Below, piece by piece: positions 32,805 to 44,329 of a stretch of DNA of 64,000 nucleotides. A program made the position numbers and the translations under genes. Position 1 is the stretch's first letter, and every line of letters starts with the position of its first letter. Below the pieces are notes generated by a model. The model was not told where the DNA came from and ran no database searches. It saw nothing but the letters and a program-made list of their open reading frames with translations. The DNA is from Ophioderma brevispina (taxonomy: Eukaryota; Echinodermata; Ophiuroidea; Amphilepidida; Ophiodermatidae). The DNA lies in the NCBI GenBank assembly GCA_023653785.1, contig JAMKCH010051679.1, forward strand, positions 1-64,000, given 5' to 3'.

Positions 32805-33930
32805 GTTTTTGTTTGTTCCATCGATGGGCTAATGGGAAACCAAGTGTAAATCCCTAAAAATTATTAAAATCATATAACCGTCTGTTCCCGGCCCATAAAA
32901 CTGGCACATTGTCTTGAAATGAATAAAAATGTCCCCCCCCCCCCCAATTAAATCCCCCCCCCCCCCACTTCAATTTATTTCCCTCAGTATCAGTGACCAA
33001 TAGATACACTAGACTTCAGCAAACAAGGAGCGAAGATAATCAATTAACCGACCGCAGTATGTGGCATAGAAAAACCTTTCAGATTCCGTTTCATCTGGAT
33101 TGAAGGACCATTGTTATAAATTGTCCGCGGTTGAAGAGATTCAGGTGTTACCGCAATTTTAGACGAAGGTATTTTAATAATGACGTAAACAAACATACTT
33201 ATCCTCATTCACATTTACGTAAATTGAGCTGCTATAGTGCGTGTTCAATTAACTTTGACTATTTTTCATCATTTTATTCTAAAAGGAAGAAAAACAACAA
33301 ACATCATGACAGATGTTGCTGGGTAAGCTATGCCCTAACAACTTTGGTGCAGAATTAAATCCGTACCTTATTGCTGAAACTACATTTCTCAATTCACTTT
33401 AACGCGTTTCATATTAAAACTTAGGGTCAACGACCCTATATTATAATGTAAACTGGTTAGTTATTGAAAGAGGACGGGTATTTTGTTACTCAACACAATC
33501 GTGTATGGTTGAACACCTGACTATAACCATGGCCTTTGCTCCGCATATACCGGTGTGAAAGCGATATCGTCCGGCAGGAGCCATAGGTCCGGGGCTCCAT
33601 AGAAGTACCGTAATAAAGCGTGAACGTAATGTTGCGCGAAGAGTGCACCCAGAATTGAGTGCCCGATTGTTCACCATTGTTCCCGGACTAGGATACACCG
33701 TACAATGGTTACGTCTAAACCGGGCCCCATTGTAATATTTTTAGTTAATGGTTTGCTGAAGTATATACATACCTCCACTGGTCACTGAGATTGGGAAAGA
33801 GAATGAGGTATATTTTATTCATTTCAAGAAAATGGTCCAGTTTTTAATGCGCGGGAACAGACCGTTAATGATTTTAATCATTTATTATAAAATTACACTT
33901 GTTTCCCTTAGCCCCCCGATGGGGACAACC
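32805..33930. mobile_element. Fold-back element FB4, ~200-bp arms
   Basis: The left arm (about 32805-33045) reads GATGGGCTAATGGGAAACC, AAGTGTAAAT, ATTAAAATCAT, CCGTCTGTTCCCG, CTTGAAATGAATAAAA, CTCAGTATCAGTGACCA and ACTTCAGCAAAC. The right arm (about 33740-33930) is its reverse complement in mirrored order. Poly-C runs at 32933-32945 and 32956-32967 interrupt the left arm. The loop (33050-33735) has two small ORFs with no domain. Confidence 0.8.
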
Positions 33931-33993
33931 GAATTGGTGCTTATATAGTTGGTTGTTTGGTCTACGCCAAATAGTCTATTGGTTGAATTTTAA

Positions 33994-34575
33994 AGCGACT
34001 AATGCATAAAAAAATATTCGACATATGAAAAGGACCCTTACTGAAATCCACTTCCACAAAGTTTGAAAACAATTTGGATGTTGACATTCTGTAAAAACGT
34101 AAAAACAGGACGAGTTCCAGAGGGGAAGTGCAGTTTCGTGGCTAATTTCTAGAACATAAAACAAGGTGTTGACATCCTCTGAACAGAATTACAGTGTATC
34201 TAGCATGTTTTGTGACACCATCAAAAGCATTCAGAACCAGGATTCATCAGGCATATATACTTTAGGCTTTTCTTAAGATATTGATCTGACAAGTTAAATG
34301 TGAATTAGCCGGGAAATAGCACATGTACAATAGCAATGTTGGGTCTGTGAACTGATGACAGCATGCTTTTCAATTTGGGTAACTCTGGCAAGTAAATATG
34401 TCAGCATCCTTTTTTCCAGAATTGACACGAACTGCCACCTCCCCTCTGGAACTTTTCCTGTTTTTTACTGTTTTGACAGAATGTAAAACATCAAATTGTT
34501 TTCAACTTGTGGAAGTGATTTAGTAAGGAGTCCTTTTCATTAATGTCTGAATATTTTTTATGTCCTTATGTCGCT
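33994..34575. mobile_element. TTAA-flanked long-TIR element, ~190-bp arms
   Basis: TTAA at 33990-33993 and 34576-34579. The left arm, AGCGACTAATGCATAAAAAA then ATATTCGACAT, AAAAGGACCCTTACTGAAAT, CCACTTCCACAA and CCAGAGGGGA, is the reverse complement of 34395-34575 with scattered changes. The loop is 34186-34394. No ORF is credible; the 62-codon minus-strand ORF follows an arm. Confidence 0.85.
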
Positions 34576-34855
34576 TTAAAGTAGGACTTGAATCAAATAC
34601 AATCGTCCTCCAGGCATAGTTATATTCATATACTAGTATATTGATAGGAAGTACCACAACTGTTACCTGTGGGCCATTAAAATAAATCCCTCTTACCTCT
34701 CACGGTTGAAACGACAAGACCTAAAACGTTTATGAAGGGTCTTCACTCACTGTGAAATCTACTATAGTTACCATCAAAGAACGGATTAAATCTTATGAAT
34801 GGCGTTTGTTTTTCAAAACTCAATACTTGTGTGGTCATCGCACCAATTCGAGTAA

Positions 34856-34963
34856 AAGTCCCATGGATGCAAATGAGGTATTACAATTGATTCCGGAATG
34901 CTCGTTGTTGTGCAGTAGCGCTGACGGAATGAATGGCAATACCTCATTTCATCCATGGGACTT
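34856..34963. repeat. ATGCAAAT hairpin element, copy 3 (best preserved)
   Basis: AAGTCCCATGGATGCAAATG and AGGTATT pair with AATACCTCATTT and CATCCATGGGACTT. The loop contains ACAATTGATTCCG and GTGCAGTAGCGCTGACGG. It is unlinked to the A/B duplication, so the element is dispersed. Confidence 0.85.
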
Positions 34964-37900
34964 CTATATTAAACGTCTACCCAAAATTGGGACACAATAA
35001 CGCGCACGTAAGGTCTATATTTTCCTGAACAAAGCACACATTATAATAACCTCCTCAGAATGATTTAATTTAAAAAAACTTATAATGGTGGGACGATAAA
35101 AACTTAACTACAGTTCTACCATTATAGGGAAATTGTTCAGATTGCCCTGCATTAATTATGATGTAAAACAATACGTAGCAATTATCACCAATGTAGAGTG
35201 TGTCATCGTTGGATAAAGTCTTCAATTGGACAATTTTTGGCCGCCAGAGGGGTCAATCCAAACGAGATTGATGTTTTATTCCGTGTAGAAATATGTTGTT
35301 AGAATAGCCATTCCTTTAATTCTCTTATCGTTGTATGGATTCCTTTATTCTCTTATTATTGTATTCCCCACAATAGTGTAAGAAATCTTAATAAATGATG
35401 GTATGACTTCAAAACAATAGCAGCAGAAACAATTTGGTTGTGAATAGCCATATAATGAAGAATAGGATATCAAAAGTCTATAAATAGGTCAACGTATTTG
35501 CAGGCGGCATTGTTTGTCCGGGGGAAATATCACGTAAGTATTATTGGAAATTATACACCAGTTTTGTCACAAGTCCTAGGATTAAAATATATGGTTAACT
35601 ATATCTGCGGGATGTATTTGAATAACTATAGGGTCACAAGGTCAAGGTCATCCTGTGATTAAAGTTTGAGAACGCCCTGCATGGTGCTTATTCACAATGG
35701 TCCAATTATGAGAAGGGGTTCTTGTAGTTTTGTTTGTTTTTATTTGTTTATTTTTTTTAATTTTTAAAATCTAAAATATCGTTTCTCACTTAATTAAAAG
35801 GACTAGAGTAATGCTTTTAATGTTCCAAATCACCTTAAAGTAATTTGTCATAACATGTTCTACCTCAGCGTCCCGATTTACGAACCTATCCACTCTTGAG
35901 TAGGAAATATTAAAATATTATTGTGTATGAATATACCTATTATACTGTGATTTGCCATTGATGCCACGCTGTCCGACAGCTGCTTTCTTACTATACCTTA
36001 CCATAATACTACACAATCAATATTTGAAGGTCTAATAAACTTGAATAGGTTCATTTATACTTAGTTTGGTTTACATACCTCCAATGTCTGACCCTCACTA
36101 TACACTTCCTAGGGGGCTTCCCTACACACAAATACACAACCAGAACAAACACAAAAGACCCACACTCATACCATCGACAAATACTTCTATAATGTCTTCA
36201 TCATCGTCATGTCTTTGCCTGCCATGAGTCAGAGATTAAATTATATATTCCTTTTGCAGTCACTAAGTCCATTTTGGGGGATCTTCTTTTTTGTCAAATA
36301 GTTTGTATTATCATTACAGGCCCCGAAATTACGTAGGCAAAATAATTATCTAAATCGTAAAGGCAGGCTGGATTTCCCTGGTGTACAGTTACTCTGCACC
36401 CCAGTTGTTATGTTTTGTCTTCACAAGGGTCGCACTTCCTGTCCTAACATTCCCCTTTTTTTTTAATGTTTTGTCTTTTTGACTTTTAGTTCAGCAGACA
36501 GTTGTTTACACGGTGCAAATTCATCTCCCGTGTGTTGTGGCATTGACGTTACATGGTATGAAGCCGGTCTACCCCTGCAAACCAATTTCGTTGATTTCTT
36601 TAAATTCACGCCAGCATCCGAAGCGTGAAGGCTATTGCAATTGGTGTATCTCTGAATACAAGACTTCTCCATAATATATATCAATCTTGGTTAATTATCT
36701 ATGGCTTGCTACTTGCACGAACCGATATCTTTGTGCTTAGTTTAAGTAGACCGGACTTATAATACCAGTTAAAGTTTCGGATACCATTACCATGCCTCGT
36801 TTTTTTTTCCTCATGTTGATTTTTATTTTTTTGCCTTCCAATATATTTAAAGGAGCATATCATTACTTAACTCCTTTTTAAATATCCAGAAATACCTTCG
36901 TAGGGAAAAAAAAGGTGATGATCCTGACAGGTGGTTGTTAACGTTTAGTGATGGGTAAATAAGGCAGAGAAATCGTCCGTGAACCTTTAAGATTCGTCTT
37001 GTCATTTAAGTAGTCTTAGACTAGACGAGATTCTCAAAAAGATGCTTAATTAAGGAAGTACAGGCATTTTTTAGTAGAAGCGTTTCAAACAACTTTTCTG
37101 GACAGATTTTTTGTGCTGATTATGAAAATGCCGGTTGCTTTGCTGAATTTTGAGTGTAACGGGGTCAAAATGTAAGAAATTCAAAATGGCCGCCAAATGC
37201 AACATATTTCATATTTATTTTTTGTAATTATTGCATTTCTACTTTTAAAAGTTATCCGACTTCCTTCTATATACCGTCCTTTGAAGCTGAGCATATTTTC
37301 GATAACTTACAAGCATAAGTTCTTTCCCCATGAGCCGAAATTGAAGAAAATTCAAAATGGCCGCCAAAATATTGACGTAATAAAATTAAAAATATATACT
37401 TCCTCAAATGTGATTTTTTTATTCAAAATTTATTTTATAAAGAAATGGAGTACTGTATCCAGTGAAAGGAAGACTACTTGAGGCGATTTCACATCTAAAT
37501 GCCATTACATTCTATTTATAGGTGTCTTAGAATAAGAGAGTGGCATAGGCTAGTACTATGATATGCTTTGTTAAATTTTGTGTATAGTTACTTTGTAGGT
37601 CTAGCTATAGGTCATACTTTTATGTATGCAAAATATAAATTGTAGACTAGAATGTCTGGACCTTCGAAATGACTTGCAAGATATTTGGAAAGGCCTAAGC
37701 ATATCTTCCAATATATTCCGTAGGAAGTGAAGGGAATCGCCCGACGAGTAAATGAATAAAATGATAGTTACCCTTTCCCATTATTAGTGATTGGTCCCAG
37801 ACGATCATGTACAGTTCAGTCAGCTTGTTCTTACAACACACTTTCCAAAAAATGAGATTGGCATGCCTAAATTTCAGTAAACTAAGACTGTCAAATATAT

Positions 37901-38354
37901 TATGGTCTTACCTTTCGATTAAACTAAGTATTTGGGATCTTTAAAATGCTGACACCACCACTGCAAAATTAGTAATAGTTAACGCTTGTGGCTCGAAGAT
38001 GTCGTGGACCTATAAGACTGCAATTAGACCAGGAGCATGGACCCAAGTCAAACGTCACCGCCCCCCCCCCCCAACTACATACAGGCTTGACACCTTTGGT
38101 AGTTAGTATGGACCCTCTATATAAATGCTAGGTAGGCCCTACTCTCAAATTAATTGTGGTGTCCCTTTTTTCAATGGGGTCCAATTTAAGGTTATACAAG
38201 GGTCAAGCCTTTAAAATGCTCCAATTATATTGAAATGTATACCATATTGTCCGTTTAGTCATAAGGACTCCAAAAATGCATAGTTTGTACCATCTATGAC
38301 CACTGGTTTTGGAGTTATAGGGTAAAAATGGTTAAAATGATAAAAAGAAAAGTC

Positions 38355-38890
38355 AATTTCCATTTGTCAGGGGTCAAATTCAGAAGTAAGTTGCTCCCCA
38401 TTTGTAAAAATTTTGTTCAGCTAGCTTAATGTGTCAAAATATAAGGGAATCGTTTGTAGCATCATGTTATCATGGTTATCATGTTATGCGACAAAATAGG
38501 TCATAGGGCACATAATTTAATTGGTGTTGACCTTCTTTGACCCTTATCTCCGTAAGTAAACATTCAACATAATCAAAACTATACTTTTTGGGAGTCTCTT
38601 TTTCCCTCTGGCAATAATTTGATAAAAGAAAGTAATTTCCATTTGTACAGGGGTTCAAATTCAGAAGTTGCTCCACATTTTGGTAAATTGTTGTTCATCT
38701 AGCTTATGTGTCAAAATAGGAATAGTTTGTAGCATCATGTTTCATCGGTTATCATGTTTGCGACAAAATAGGTCATAGGGCACATAATTCAATCGGTGTT
38801 GACCTTCTTTGACCCTTATCTCCGTCAGTAAACATTCCCATAATCAAAACCTATACTTTTTGGGAGTCCTTTCTCGGGCATAATTTGTAA
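38355..38890 (+). repeat. Two ~270-bp tandem units in the FB2 loop
   Basis: Both units run from CATTTGT(A)CAGGGG through GTTGCTCC, GTAGCATCATGTT, CGACAAAATAGGTCATAGGG, TGTTGACCTTCTTTGACCCT and TATCTCCGT to ATACTTTTTGGGAGTC. They are highly similar, with small indels. Confidence 0.85.
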
Positions 38891-38901
38891 GTATTATTTT
38901 A

Positions 38902-39686
38902 TTAAAGGTGCGTGTTCCGATCGTCTTTGGGACCCCCTGATTTACCCGGAATGTATCCGACTTTTGATCCGATGAAAGGTCCGTCCCATTGTCGTCCTGA
39001 AATTTGAGCCCTCGAATCCATTTCATTCCCAATATATAAACAAACTAGAATTTCGCGGTTCGGCGTCCTTTCGCGCTCGGCTATATTCAAAGAATATAAG
39101 TTGTGGGCCGCCCCCATGACCTTTACCCTGGCACGGGACTGTGATCTCATCAGCATATGAGGGATAACATGGTGCACCTATGACAAAGTTTGGTTCCATT
39201 TCAACTTCAAGTTTTCATTTGATCAATTTTTACATTTTTTAAGTCAAGCCCATGTTTCAAACTTGACCTCACATGACCTTTGACCTTTCAACTGACCTTT
39301 GACCTCTCAAATATGATGGCTCCCTTGGTGCACCTATGACGAAGTTTGGTTCCATGAAGTTAAACTTTTCAATTGAGGTCAATTAACAAAAAATTAACAA
39401 TTTTTGACACACCAAACACACATACATACATACACACGCACAACGGATTGCTAAGTGGTCCTGCCAGCTAAGCGTGGCGGCCCACAAAAACCGCCGTTTT
39501 AGTGGTTAACCACTTTTATAGCACAGTAATTGAATAGGGCTTTTGCAATATGCATTATTGCGTCTACCTCTACCATCAAAACCGTATGTTTGTTTCCCAC
39601 TGTACTGAATGGGTTGTATGTTGCAAGTGCCAGGCTCTCTCATATCAAGTAGAAAACACACTACACAATCGGAACAACCCCTTTAA
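38902..39686. mobile_element. TTAA-flanked MITE M1, copy 3, itself interrupted
   Basis: TTAA at 38902-38905 and 39683-39686; ends AGGTGCGTGTTCCGATCG and ATCGGAACAACCCC. Compared with copies 1 and 2 it carries about 430 extra bases near 39055-39490. Confidence 0.8.
39103..39485. mobile_element. Putative small insertion inside M1 copy 3
   Basis: GTGGGCCGCC at the left and GGCGGCCCAC at the right form a short terminal inverted repeat. Within are two related TGGTGCACCTATGACAAAG and TGGTGCACCTATGACGAAG blocks, several TGACCTTTGACCT motifs and a CATACATACATACACACGCA run. Target duplication and superfamily are not resolved. Confidence 0.55.
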
Positions 39687-40050
39687 ATATAACCAGATTA
39701 ACTTTTAATGTCGACCCCTGTACAAAGTGAGATTGGGCTTTTTTCCCATTTTAGTCATGTTTACGCTATTACTCCAAACCAATGGTCGTAAGGTGGTACA
39801 AACTATACATTGTTTTGGCATCCTTATGACGAGATGGACAATATGGCATACGTTGCAACTTGATTGGAGCATTTTAAAATTTTGACCCCGTGAAACCTTA
39901 AATTGGCCGCTGTTGAAAAAGTGATACCACAATTTGAGATTACTTACTACCAAGCATTCATATAGAGGGTCGATACTAACTACCAAAGGTGTTAAACCTT
40001 TTCTGTATTTGGGGGGGGGGGGGGTAAACGAACTCCTTAAATAAGGCCCC

Positions 40051-41175
40051 TGTGATATTCAGATCCTCCTCTGTCACATACGTATGCATGATACAGGTTA
40101 GATGTATGTGCAAATTTAATACGAATGAATGGCATGGACAAATATTTCTGTCGGTCAATAAAGACAGCCAAAATATTCATTCAAGTTTACGAAAATGTTC
40201 CCAAATTATTGGGTTCAACTAATAAAAAAAACTTTGAACCCTTAATATGCATGCATATGTATACTTATGTACCAGACACATGAACATTTGGAGGATAATA
40301 GTGCCATAATTATGAAACAAATTGTAAAGCAATCAGTTTTTTGAAGAATACCACTAATTTACATAAATAAAATGCACGGAAAGCCCTGTTAAATGTCTAG
40401 TAATTTATTTTAGTAAGGCTAAAAAGTAGCGGAGGATCTCAATTGGAAACGAAAAAAAAATCAGTATTGGAAAACATTTAAATTGTCGGAAAGCAAGAAA
40501 ACACATATTTTGGCAAAAAGCGGTTATAAAAACTCTTCAAATCTCACACTTCCTATCTCACACTTCCTATATATCTAAAAGGTCATTGCACAGATAAGTT
40601 TCTTTGGGGTTCAAACTGTGAGAAATTAAAAGTTAAAAGAGAAACCAATATGGGGTATGTGGAATATGGTGGTTGGAATATACCTAATTTGGAATATCAA
40701 ATCTGTGCTCTTAATATAAAATGGACATCTGGAATATCAGAACAATGGTGTACTATGGAAAAGAATCGCATCGCAAAGCATTGGTTTGATCCCTTGGGAG
40801 ACTTGTATTTCTTTCTTGAACTAAATTGTAAATCTGAAAATGTGGTAGACATTATCAGTGGTCAAATTACTATATTTTTATCAGTGACTATTAATTAAAA
40901 TCATGGTACTTTCTGCAAAATAAATGTAAAAATAATATCTCCAACAATGCTATTTTATGGGTAATGATAATTTAAGACGCAATAGCAGAGTTCTGTGTAG
41001 AAAATGAATACAAGCTGGAATGATTCATTTGAATGACATTCGCATTGGAAACAGATTGCCAATTTAGGCGATAGGTGAATATATTAAAATGTATGTAGAA
41101 TTGTTGATTAACATATTAAGGAAGTCATGCAATTCCAACCCGTCGTAATGAAAGAATAAGGAATCGAGACCTGAG
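40051..41175. other. Interior of the 5.1-kb element, nothing recognised
   Basis: AT-rich DNA between FB2 and the Harbinger-type MITE. The ORF at 40650-40898 begins MGYVEYGGWNIPNLEYQI and is followed by AT-rich codons; no domain is recognised, and it is too short to be a transposase. Confidence 0.5.
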
Positions 41176-41178
41176 TTA

Positions 41179-41426
41179 GGGAGCGGTCATTATTTATGCC
41201 AGGGGGAATGGATGATTTCAATTTTCAGCAAAATGTTTCGTGTTCCCCCCCCCCTCGCTTCCGTTCAAAAATTTCAGTTCCCCCCTTGTCAGTGATTTTC
41301 CCATTTATAGATCATGTTCCCCCTCTCGCGTTGATGAAAAATTTCACGTTCCCCCCTCTCTCTTACAAAATTTTTCGGGTTCCCCCCTCAAATCCTCCAC
41401 CCCCCGAGTAAATAATGACCCCTCCC
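41179..41426. mobile_element. PIF/Harbinger-type MITE, 248 bp
   Basis: The 3-bp target duplication TTA (41176-41178 and 41427-41429) flanks ends GGGAGCGGTCATTATTTA and TAAATAATGACCCCTCCC. A TWA target and G-rich terminal repeats are the PIF/Harbinger pattern. The interior is degenerate tandem DNA with C-runs and AAAATTTCA motifs, which gives the proline-rich spurious ORFs. Confidence 0.85.
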
Positions 41427-42963
41427 TTAGTATGCAAACTAATACCTCACCTTTTCACTTTTCAGTGATAATGATGCATTTTGGTAGCCATTCTGTAATG
41501 TTTTGATCCCTTTGCACTCAAAGCCAGAAAGTTAACTGGCATACCAAATATAAGTCTAGAAAGTTGTATCAAACACCTTAGACACTAAAACAGGTAGTGA
41601 AGTGACTTTTTACAATCCTGGTTTAGACCTTTACAATATGTCTATGGTATTTTAGCGGCATTTTGAATTTGATCGATATTTACCCCTTGGGCTACAACTT
41701 AAGCTGATAAGTTGATAATAATATACTCACCAAATATACTCACCTTCAACAGACAGTGGGTTTATAACACTGAATTATTGTGGAATTGTAGGCCTAAAAT
41801 TAAGTTATGTTTTTTATGATATTGGCGGCCATCTTTATTTGGTCCAATTTTACCCCTTTAGGCTAGATTTTATGATTAATAATTAGTGTTAATATACTCA
41901 GTTGCAAAAGTCTGTGTAGAAGAGTAAGTTTAATGTCTGTTAACTGTGGAAAATTACGAATTTATATCTATTGACATAATCTTAGTGGTATATTGGCGGC
42001 CATTTTAATTCTTGAATTTGACCCCATTTGCACTCAAAATACAGCAAAGTAGGTAACACCGCCATATTCAGCATAAAAAAATCAGTCTAGAAAAAATGTT
42101 TCAAATGCTTCTACTAAAAATGCCTCATTAAGTTTCTTTTCATGATTTCGTCTTGTCTATCATATGGAAATCTATACGGCAGCCTGCTTTCTGACCTTGC
42201 TATACACTTTGTGTAATGGGTAATTTAAAGGCAACACAGCGTCAAGTTGTGTCTTGAGATTTACGAACCGCGTTTATAATGCTTTATCATGTTTATTATC
42301 CAGTGTTATATTATAAAACGAGTATGATCTATTAAGCCTTATCGAATTGGTCATTCTCGATCTTAAGTCTCCAGGAAATTATGATAAGCGAAACTTTATT
42401 TCGCGGGAAATTATTTCCTATATTCTCTTATTATGCTTGTATTATAAAATATTCTGCACTATGATAACGGTGAGGGAAATTACATTCACATTCTATAGCA
42501 ATGTATTCAAAATCCAGGATAAAACATCTACCAAATACTTCAATATTAGAATATGTCCTTTTCTGCGAACATTCTTTCTACAGAGTGAGGCCAAAAATGG
42601 ACCCCGTTTGTGCCCGCCATTTGGCATCTTTAAGTAACATATATATTATATATAATATATGGTATAATCGGAAAGCTGATATCATTAGCTTTAACTTGCT
42701 TGCTACAAAGATCATTCCCATCGTACATTCAAATGTACGGCGTTCAGCGAAGCAAATCAGTGTCCTAAAGGGAATCGGGCTATTTACTGTGTGCAAAATA
42801 AATTGGACGGTGTTTAACCCCCCAGAATGCAGATACAACTTACCATGGATGATCTCTCTGCCTTTTTTCACCTTCATTACTCATAAATACTCATTTCCAA
42901 CGGTGCCTGTTTTCACATTTATAGCACTTCTTCTTCTTGCGTATGAGGCAGAAGCTAAATGTA

Positions 42964-44283
42964 TTAAAGTTTGTGGAGCCAGATCACTGTTGACTGGTTG
43001 GGGTTTGAGAGGTTTATATCCACCGGTGGACGAAAGGTAGGGCACATTGAGAATGTGATCCGCAGTCTGTGATAGAGTGCCACATTAGGAGGCTGGAGAT
43101 GATCGACGCCCCCATTGGCACATATTGCTGTTGAAACGATCGACACCTGTGCTAATCCTGTTCAAGGTGACCCATTCCTTATGTGGAAGGTTGCTACCAG
43201 GTGGGAGTTCTGTCATGGGTGTGAACCGTGTGAAAGTGAATTGGTCTGGTCTTGAAGTATCTAACCAGGCAGTATTCCATGTCTGTAGATTGTTGAATGA
43301 AGAGCTGGAGAGTTTAGCAGCGTGTCGACAGAAAGGTCGACGAGAGTGCAGTCTCGATCTGCCTAGCTGGTCTGATTCTTTGACAATATAATGCAACAGG
43401 TGCTTGTTGCCCAATTGAGAGCCTTGTTCACCAGTTTATGTATGTTCTCTCCGAAGCGTGGGACGTAGGCCCCAGTAATGGTTCTCATGGTCTTGTCGAG
43501 TACTGTGTCCAGGTTCTTTGCGTGAGAGCTATTGCGCCATCCTGGGGCGGCACTGTAGAACAAAGCCATGGCGATGGTGGGTAGGGTGGATGTGCTAGCA
43601 CCCCAGGAAGATCCAGCAAGGCGGCACAGGAGGATACCTTTGCACGTACTGATTCGAGATGCTGCCGATAAGTAAGCTGGCGATGAGCCTCTTTGGTGTT
43701 AAGACGGAAGACAGTAGCGGTGGCCTTCACTCAGCTTGTGTCTCCAGGTCTTGAGATATGCTGCAAGTAGGGCCATGTCTGAAGTAAGTGTACTTTCTAC
43801 TTCAGTCCAGCTTCTGTCCGAGTAAAGAAGTGCAGAATCGTCGGCGTAACCATATTGTCTAGATGTTGTGTGAGGTAAATCGCTGATATAAAGGTTAAAC
43901 AGCATGGGAACCAACACTGATCCTTGTGGGACTGCGTTCAACGCAGTCGTCTGCTCTGCCCATCACTGGTCCTTATGAGGACAAAGCTGCGGTTTCCAAG
44001 CATGTTACATATGAATTGTACAAGGTGACGAGCCGGGATGGTCCTGAGAAGCCGGAGTGTCATACCTTGATACCACACGGTGTCATATGCTGCAGTAAGG
44101 TCCACCAAGATGACGCCTGTCTTACGACGCTTTTCAAAGCTCTCCTCAATATCATTTGTGAGTTTTATGATCTGATAGACAGTGCTCCGGCCACGGCGAA
44201 ATCCTGCTTGTAGATGGGATTCGACGACTGGCTCCAGCTGGGCCAGGATCAGCCTCTCAAGGAGTTTGACCCATAACAGCAAG
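42964..44283 (-). pseudogene. LINE reverse transcriptase (Jockey/CR1-like), 5'-truncated, frameshifted
   Basis: The reading begins abruptly at 44283 with KLLERLILAQLEPVVESHL. QAGFRRGRST, then VILVDLTAAYDTV, VPQGSVLVPMLFNLYISDLP and the catalytic YADD (43848-43837) show the polymerase core. The thumb/connection part follows (HRQLTYRQHLESVRAK, then TMRTITGAY). The C-terminus has HKEWVTLNRISTGVDRF near 43190, then MCQWG and a CPTF end before a stop near 42964. At least four frame changes break it. The endonuclease and ORF1 are absent. It would reverse-transcribe its own RNA at the target site if intact. It abuts an oppositely oriented LINE at 44284. Confidence 0.9.
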
Positions 44284-44329
44284 AAGCATGGTCAACCATC
44301 CGAAAGCTTTGAGGGGATCCAACAGAACC

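Larger units (their letters stand above)
38030..40050. mobile_element. Fold-back element FB2, same family as FB1
   Basis: Left arm 38030-38350 (poly-C, CACCTTTGGTAGTTAGTAT, GACCCTCTATAT, AAGGTTATACAAGGGTCAA, ATAAGGACTCCAAAAATGCA, GGAGTTATAGGGTAAAAA) mirrors right arm 39700-40050, including a matching poly-G. The loop has a tandem duplication and an inserted MITE. FB1 at 12056-13027 shares the GGTTATACA.GGGTCAA, GGACTCCAAAAA-like and CGACAAAATAGGTCATAGG-like blocks. Confidence 0.85.
37019..42157. mobile_element. 5.1-kb element with long terminal inverted repeats
   Basis: D1 reads AGTCTATGGAAATC without interruption. D2 reads AGTCTTA, then this element, then TATCATATGG, consistent with a TA target. 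The left end (GACTAGACGAGAT, CAGGCATTTTTTAGTAGAAG, CGTTTCAAAC, TTTGCTGAATTTTGAGTG, AACGGGGTCAAA, AAAATGGCCGCCAA) is mirrored by the right end (GGCGGCCATTTTAATTC, TTGACCCCATTTGCACTCAA, GTTTCAAATGCTTCTACTAA, AAATGCCTCATTAAG, TTTCGTCTTGTC). The terminal repeats are at least 150 bases and may reach about 500, with a second AAAATGGCCGCCAA block on each side. The interior holds FB2, M1 copy 3 and a Harbinger-type MITE. No transposase was found. Confidence 0.85.
35100..42640 (+). repeat. Dispersed duplication D, copy 2 (interrupted)
   Basis: Collinear with D1 over 35100-37016 and 42158-42640. The gap between is filled by the element at 37019-42157. It lacks both D1-specific insertions. The minisatellite at 35300-35375 has only about two units. 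Confidence 0.9.

Noticed and set aside
42501..43040. 179-codon plus-strand ORF, tied as the longest in the window
   Set aside because: It starts inside duplicated non-coding DNA (D2), ends antisense to the LINE C-terminus at 42964-43146, and has no domain.
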